This document shows, piece after piece, positions 6,841-10,206 of a DNA stretch of 10,206 nucleotides (position 1 is its first letter; every line of letters starts with the position of its first letter). Source of the DNA: Flavobacteriales bacterium UBA6165 (GTDB lineage Bacteria > Bacteroidota > Bacteroidia > Flavobacteriales_D > Crocinitomicaceae); the NCBI GenBank assembly GCA_002422285.1, contig DIUF01000057.1, positions 1-10,206 of the forward strand, given 5' to 3'. A program made the position numbers and the translations under genes. The notes beneath the pieces were generated by a model. The model was not told the DNA's origin. It did not search any database and saw only the letters and a program-made list of their open reading frames with translations.

Positions 6841-7914
6841 ATGAAACACTTTACATTTTCGCTTCTTGTTCTATTAATTTCCTTCTCCACTTTCGCGCAG
6901 AATTACAGCGGACCAGAAAGTGTTGAATACGATTTTGCCAACAACAGATGGCTGATTGCGAATAAAACAAACAGGCAAATATTAGCCCGCGATAGTGATG
7001 GTAATTTGAGCCTATTAATTCCAGCAGATAGTATTGGAAGCGCTAATCCTCACGGTATTGAAATTGTCAACAATGTGCTCTATGTTTGTTGTGGTTCTCG
7101 TGTGAAAGGCTTTGATTTGACTACTCTTGAAGAAGTGTTTAATGTGAATACTGGAGGCACTTTCCTCAATGGTATTACCCATGATAATGCAGGTAATTTG
7201 ATTGTCACCGATTTCACAGCAAAAGTGATTTACAAACTTAATATTGCCGCGGAAACTTCAAGCAGTATTGCTTCAAACTTGGTGCAATCGCCCAACGGAA
7301 TCATTTTCGATGAAGCCAATAACCGTTGCGTTTTTGTGAATTGGGGAAATAATGCGCCAATCAAAGCGATTAATTTAGCAGACAACACAGTTAGCACGAT
7401 AATCACCACTTCTTATAGCAATTGCGATGGCATTGCTGTAGATGGCGATGGCAACTATTACATATCCGTTTGGGGCGGCAATCAATGCGTGAAATACAAC
7501 AACGATTTTAGTTCGAGCCCCGTTCAAGTCGTTTCGGGTTTGAACAAACCAGCAGACATGTTCTTCAATATCCCCGACATGGTTTTGGGTATTCCAAATA
7601 ATGGCAACAACACGGTCACTTTTGTGCAATTCGCGTTGAACGTACCTGAAATATTGAATTCCACTGCACTCGTTTATCCAAATCCAGCAAGTACGCAGTT
7701 GACAGTTGAACTGAACGTAAATTCAGCGGCGCCACATCTCATCTCCGTTTATGACATGAGTGGAAAATGGGTGCAATCCTTAGGTTCTGAAGCTTTTGTG
7801 TTTGACCATGGTAAAATAACAATGAACTGTGAATCGCTGCAATCTGGCACTTATTTCCTTCATTTACATGGAGTTGACAACATGGAAATGATTCGCGTTG
7901 TGGTGGAAAAATAG
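6841..7914 (+). CDS. Secreted NHL/SMP-30-like beta-propeller protein with T9SS type A C-terminal sorting domain
   Basis: A 357-residue exported protein. Signal peptide at residues 1-19 (TFA/QN). Residues about 22-265 consist of repeated propeller blades with NHL/SMP-30-like phrases: GPESVEYDFANNRWLIAN, PHGIEIVNNVLYV, LNGITHDNAGNLIVTD, PNGIIFDEANNRCVFVNWG, CDGIAVDGDGNYYISVW and KPADMFF. About six blades can be read. Residues 278-357 form a type A sorting domain (TIGR04183-like): VYPNPAS at 278-284, a central ISVYDMSGKWVQ strand and SGTYFLHLHG before the end. Type A domains are usually removed by the sortase PorU during T9SS export. No catalytic residues can be assigned, so the propeller may be binding or hydrolytic. 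The ATG at 6841 starts the signal peptide; an in-frame TTG at 6823 is inside the promoter box. The stop lies five bases from the stop of the convergent gene. Confidence 0.92.
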   Translation: MKHFTFSLLVLLISFSTFAQNYSGPESVEYDFANNRWLIANKTNRQILARDSDGNLSLLIPADSIGSANPHGIEIVNNVLYVCCGSRVKGFDLTTLEEVFNVNTGGTFLNGITHDNAGNLIVTDFTAKVIYKLNIAAETSSSIASNLVQSPNGIIFDEANNRCVFVNWGNNAPIKAINLADNTVSTIITTSYSNCDGIAVDGDGNYYISVWGGNQCVKYNNDFSSSPVQVVSGLNKPADMFFNIPDMVLGIPNNGNNTVTFVQFALNVPEILNSTALVYPNPASTQLTVELNVNSAAPHLISVYDMSGKWVQSLGSEAFVFDHGKITMNCESLQSGTYFLHLHGVDNMEMIRVVVEK

Positions 7915-7919
7915 AGAAC

Positions 7920-9671
7920 TCACCTCACCGCCTGTACCAAACACACTTTCACATTCCGAATTTCAAAGGATTTTTTGGCGATATTCCAAAAGTACACTTT
8001 CATTGAAGTGACTGGCTTTTGGTCGTATTGTAAATCCATGGTTATTTTTGTGGAATAAGGACTGTTCAATCCTTCTTCATAATAGTTGTAAATGGGCAAA
8101 GTGACGTAATTACGTTGACCGTTCAGATGGTTTATTCCATCTGCAACGAGCAAAACACCAAGCCAGTTCGAGCCGTCCTTAATCTCTTTTTCAAACTCTA
8201 ATTCAAGCATATAGCGCATTCTTAACGTAGTATCTGGAAAATCAAAATTGGCCAATTCACCAAATTCAATAGACGCATCAAAACCGAAATTGGCTTGCGT
8301 AATTTTTAAGTCCGTTCTTTCATAAGATTTGGCAAACGGAAGCAAATCTTGCAACCAAAAATAGCGCATTTCGCCCGTTTTTTTCAAGTCGAACATGCTG
8401 CGCCAAAAGGTCTCTTGGGTAAAACGCTGCGTAGGAAAAATGCCTGCAATATGTTGATAAGTACGCATAGCTGAATAGCCTGCAAACAAAAACAAACCTG
8501 CTCCAATCAACCATTTCATCTTGAATTTTTCCAGAGCCATCGCCAAGGGAATGGCAAAAATGAACAAGTGCTCAGAGAATGCCCGATTGCCCAAAGCCGA
8601 ACCATAATCATAACTCCACCAAGAAGAAATAATATAAGTCAATAGCGCAAAATAGGCCAACCATGAAGTCGCCAACCACGAAGATTTTTTGAATAATTTA
8701 AACACAAAAACAAAGGCGATAAAAAGCAAAGGCATGTGAATGAAAATCCCGGTATGGTAGCTGAACAACGCTTTCAAAAACTGCGGATTGCTGAAATAAA
8801 ATCCTTCGCCATCATAAGACCAAAGCACCCAATGACCAGATTGCCAATACCACAGCATAGGCAAAATGCTCACGACCAATGCAAAACCGATGATTCCGAA
8901 TAAAAATTTCCGTGCATAATTGGAGAATAAATCTCTGAAAAATTGAATCACAGCCGCTTTTGAACCCAGAAGAAAGAATATGAAAAAGACCACCAAAACA
9001 TTCGTCGGACGGATGATGAAAATCAAGCCCAAAGTGAGTCCAAGAAAAAGGAAAAACTTGGCTTTTGCATGCTCCCGAATTCTCAAAACGAGGAACACAA
9101 ATAAATTCAAAATGGCAAAAGAATACACATGCGAAAAGCTAGGCGCTGCTGTCAAATAGAAAAACAAGAAAGTCGCAAAAGCTATGGCAAAATGAGCCGA
9201 GCGCAGGGCAAATTCAGCTTTCGTAAAAAAACGCATGTTCTTGTACATCAACCACAGTCCCAACAAGCCAAAAACCCAGCCGTTGATGATTATAAAAATC
9301 AAGGATATATCGCTGTAACCTGTAGTCTCCTGTCCTGCCAAATGAGAAGCCAATAATCCCATGAGAAAAGCTGGACTTTGAACCAAGGCCACACCGGGAA
9401 AACATTTGTTGTAACGCCTGCCCTCCTCAGTTTCGTAGATGTAATTCTGATTGCCCCAATGCACAAATTTCGCCAATTCAGCTTTCTTAACCTGCTCGTA
9501 TTCATCATCTTGAAAAACAAACACGGCAGGCAAAAAAGCATAATAACCACGGCCATCAGAAGTGACCACGTTGTATTGCCAATTTTCACTGCGGAAAGTG
9601 CTGTACACCGACCAAAATGCCGCTAAGGCAATGAAAAGAAAAAAATATAAGCGCGTGTTGAGTTTAAACAT
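7920..9671 (-). CDS. Multi-pass membrane protein resembling GT-C glycosyltransferases
   Basis: A 583-residue integral membrane protein with about 12 hydrophobic segments, starting at residues 8-26 and ending near residue 415, then a soluble C-terminal region of about 150 residues. After the first membrane segment comes TSDGRGYYAFLPAVF with D39, the place where GT-C enzymes of the ArnT/PMT type carry an acidic residue in the first outer loop. RPTN (R221) follows a membrane helix, and WWSYDYGSALGNRAF (R363) sits in a later outer loop; both resemble patterns of Bacteroidota membrane glycosyltransferases using lipid-linked sugars. Donor, acceptor and even activity are not provable from this sequence. 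I prefer the ATG at 9671 (MFKLNTRLYFFLF), which puts the first membrane helix at the N-terminus; an in-frame GTG at 9707 would add 12 residues across the promoter-like box. It converges on the propeller gene with a five-base gap. Confidence 0.7.
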   Translation of the reverse strand: MFKLNTRLYFFLFIALAAFWSVYSTFRSENWQYNVVTSDGRGYYAFLPAVFVFQDDEYEQVKKAELAKFVHWGNQNYIYETEEGRRYNKCFPGVALVQSPAFLMGLLASHLAGQETTGYSDISLIFIIINGWVFGLLGLWLMYKNMRFFTKAEFALRSAHFAIAFATFLFFYLTAAPSFSHVYSFAILNLFVFLVLRIREHAKAKFFLFLGLTLGLIFIIRPTNVLVVFFIFFLLGSKAAVIQFFRDLFSNYARKFLFGIIGFALVVSILPMLWYWQSGHWVLWSYDGEGFYFSNPQFLKALFSYHTGIFIHMPLLFIAFVFVFKLFKKSSWLATSWLAYFALLTYIISSWWSYDYGSALGNRAFSEHLFIFAIPLAMALEKFKMKWLIGAGLFLFAGYSAMRTYQHIAGIFPTQRFTQETFWRSMFDLKKTGEMRYFWLQDLLPFAKSYERTDLKITQANFGFDASIEFGELANFDFPDTTLRMRYMLELEFEKEIKDGSNWLGVLLVADGINHLNGQRNYVTLPIYNYYEEGLNSPYSTKITMDLQYDQKPVTSMKVYFWNIAKKSFEIRNVKVCLVQAVR

Positions 9672-9676
9672 GGTTG

Positions 9677-9684
9677 CAAATATG
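9677..9684 (-). promoter_or_regulatory. Possible -7 box (CATATTTG) of the membrane protein gene
   Basis: On the minus strand CATATTTG differs from TAnnTTTG only in its first base and ends five bases (CAACC) before the ATG at 9671. There is no clear TTG at the -33 distance. The spacing matches the other start-adjacent boxes in the window, which is the main reason to list it. Confidence 0.33.
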
Positions 9685-9721
9685 GGGGTCTTTTTGTTGA
9701 TTTCCACAGTATGATGGTTTG

Positions 9722-9876
9722 TTTTTTTACCTCATAGGGACATAGTAACATAGAATTGCGTGGTAAAGCCATAACATAGATGCCCAGACATCGAAACATA
9801 GAGAACACACAAAACGCTTTGTGAAACATCTTGATGTCTATCATTGCCATATACGATGTGTCTATGTGGTTGAAAA
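9722..9876. repeat. Palindromic ACATAG/CTATGT intergenic repeat element
   Basis: The left half carries direct CATAG repeats at 9733-9737, 9741-9745, 9749-9753, 9775-9779 and 9797-9801; the right half carries the inverse, CTATGT, at 9862-9867. The ends are imperfect inverted repeats: ACCTCATAG after a T run on the left (9729-9737) against CTATGTGGT (9862-9870), whose complement is ACCACATAG. Nested inside, AGACATC (9786-9792) pairs with GATGTCT (9833-9839), and the centre is a perfect hairpin, CACAAA (9808-9813) with TTTGTG (9818-9823) around an ACGC loop. ACATAGA (9774-9780) also pairs with TCTATGT (9861-9867). There is no open frame of note. It fills most of the gap between two minus-strand genes. 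I recall similar ACATAG-rich palindromes in other Bacteroidota intergenic regions; a MITE-like or structured-RNA origin is possible. Confidence 0.7.
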
Positions 9877-9907
9877 TTGCACCTAACAGACTTGAGATGT
9901 TTAAACG

Positions 9908-10206
9908 CTACCAATCAATCTTCTGCACATCCAAACAAGAGTAAGTCGCTTTTTCTTTGTTGAGTTCTTGTTTCACCAAGCCCCATGAAATGAACATCAC
10001 GAGCAGTTGGTCGATTTGTTTAGACGACATTTTAACATTTCTATAAATCGCTGAAATCGTACATGGTTCCATGCGATGAATGGCGCGCAACAAATCCAAC
10101 TGTTTGTCGGTAAGTACTTCAGGCTTCTTGATGACTGATTGCTGCTTTTTCCATACACCAACCGTAATGCGATTGGCCAGCAAAGTATCATCTTCAATAC
10201 GGATGT
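9908..10206 (-). CDS. Unidentified protein, C-terminal part with winged-helix-like end (partial)
   Basis: The frame is open from the right edge to a TAG at 9910-9908, giving 98 visible C-terminal residues; the true start lies outside the window. The visible sequence begins IRIEDDTLLANRITVGVWKK. A basic linker (KKQQSVIKKPEV) follows, and then LTDKQLDLLRAIHRMEP and the helical pair CTISAIYRNVKMSSKQIDQLLVMFISWGLVKQE, ending in a short strand-like tail (ATYSCLDVQKIDW). The pattern of helix, turn, recognition-like helix and hairpin suggests a winged-helix fold of about 60 residues, as in MarR-like or other regulatory C-termini, but I do not recognise the family. TTG and ATG codons inside this stretch should not be taken as starts, since the frame continues upstream in conserved-looking sequence. 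It is separated from the downstream membrane-protein gene by the repeat element. Confidence 0.6.
   Translation of the reverse strand, partial: IRIEDDTLLANRITVGVWKKQQSVIKKPEVLTDKQLDLLRAIHRMEPCTISAIYRNVKMSSKQIDQLLVMFISWGLVKQELNKEKATYSCLDVQKIDW

Noticed and set aside
9623..9914. Short minus-strand open frames across the ACATAG element
   Set aside because: They arise from the repeat sequence, have no conserved motif, and overlap the start of the membrane-protein gene.

Overview
The window looks like a chromosomal segment of a member of the Bacteroidota (Flavobacteriia/Sphingobacteriia-like, moderately AT-rich). The evidence is two kinds of type IX secretion (T9SS) sorting domain, a PorP/SprF-family protein, a DUF4783 protein beside nadC, TAnnTTTG-type -7 boxes close to several start codons, and no clear Shine-Dalgarno sequence at the starts inspected. 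I cannot name the genus from the sequence.

Layout. Positions 5118 to 1 (minus strand) hold a tightly overlapping three-gene set: a 1202-aa secreted beta-propeller/PKD/Ig-like protein ending in a T9SS type B sorting domain, a PorP/SprF-family outer-membrane protein, and the first 174 residues of a TPR protein that resembles PorE-type OmpA proteins and runs off the left edge. This is a recognisable cargo plus dedicated-partner cassette of the gliding/T9SS world. A 126-bp divergent gap separates it from a plus-strand DUF4783 protein (5245-5637). Next come about 300 bp without a gene (an anonymous segment, then a pyrimidine-rich repeat array), nadC (5934-6782), and a 357-aa NHL-type propeller protein with a T9SS type A sorting domain (6841-7914). 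A convergent minus-strand gene (9671-7920) encodes a multi-pass membrane protein resembling GT-C glycosyltransferases. Between it and the last gene lies a 155-bp palindromic ACATAG/CTATGT repeat element (9722-9876). The right edge carries the C-terminal 98 residues of an unidentified protein with a winged-helix-like end (9908 to edge, minus strand).

How the genes relate. The left cassette probably forms one secretion unit: the large protein is exported through T9SS with help from its neighbouring SprF-like protein, and the PorE-like protein would tie the assembly to peptidoglycan. The type A protein is a second, independent T9SS client. nadC makes nicotinate mononucleotide for NAD and is housekeeping. 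I saw no phage, CRISPR, toxin-antitoxin or intact insertion-sequence genes. The most unusual items are the start-adjacent promoter boxes, which suggest leaderless or very short-leader mRNAs, and the two intergenic repeat structures.
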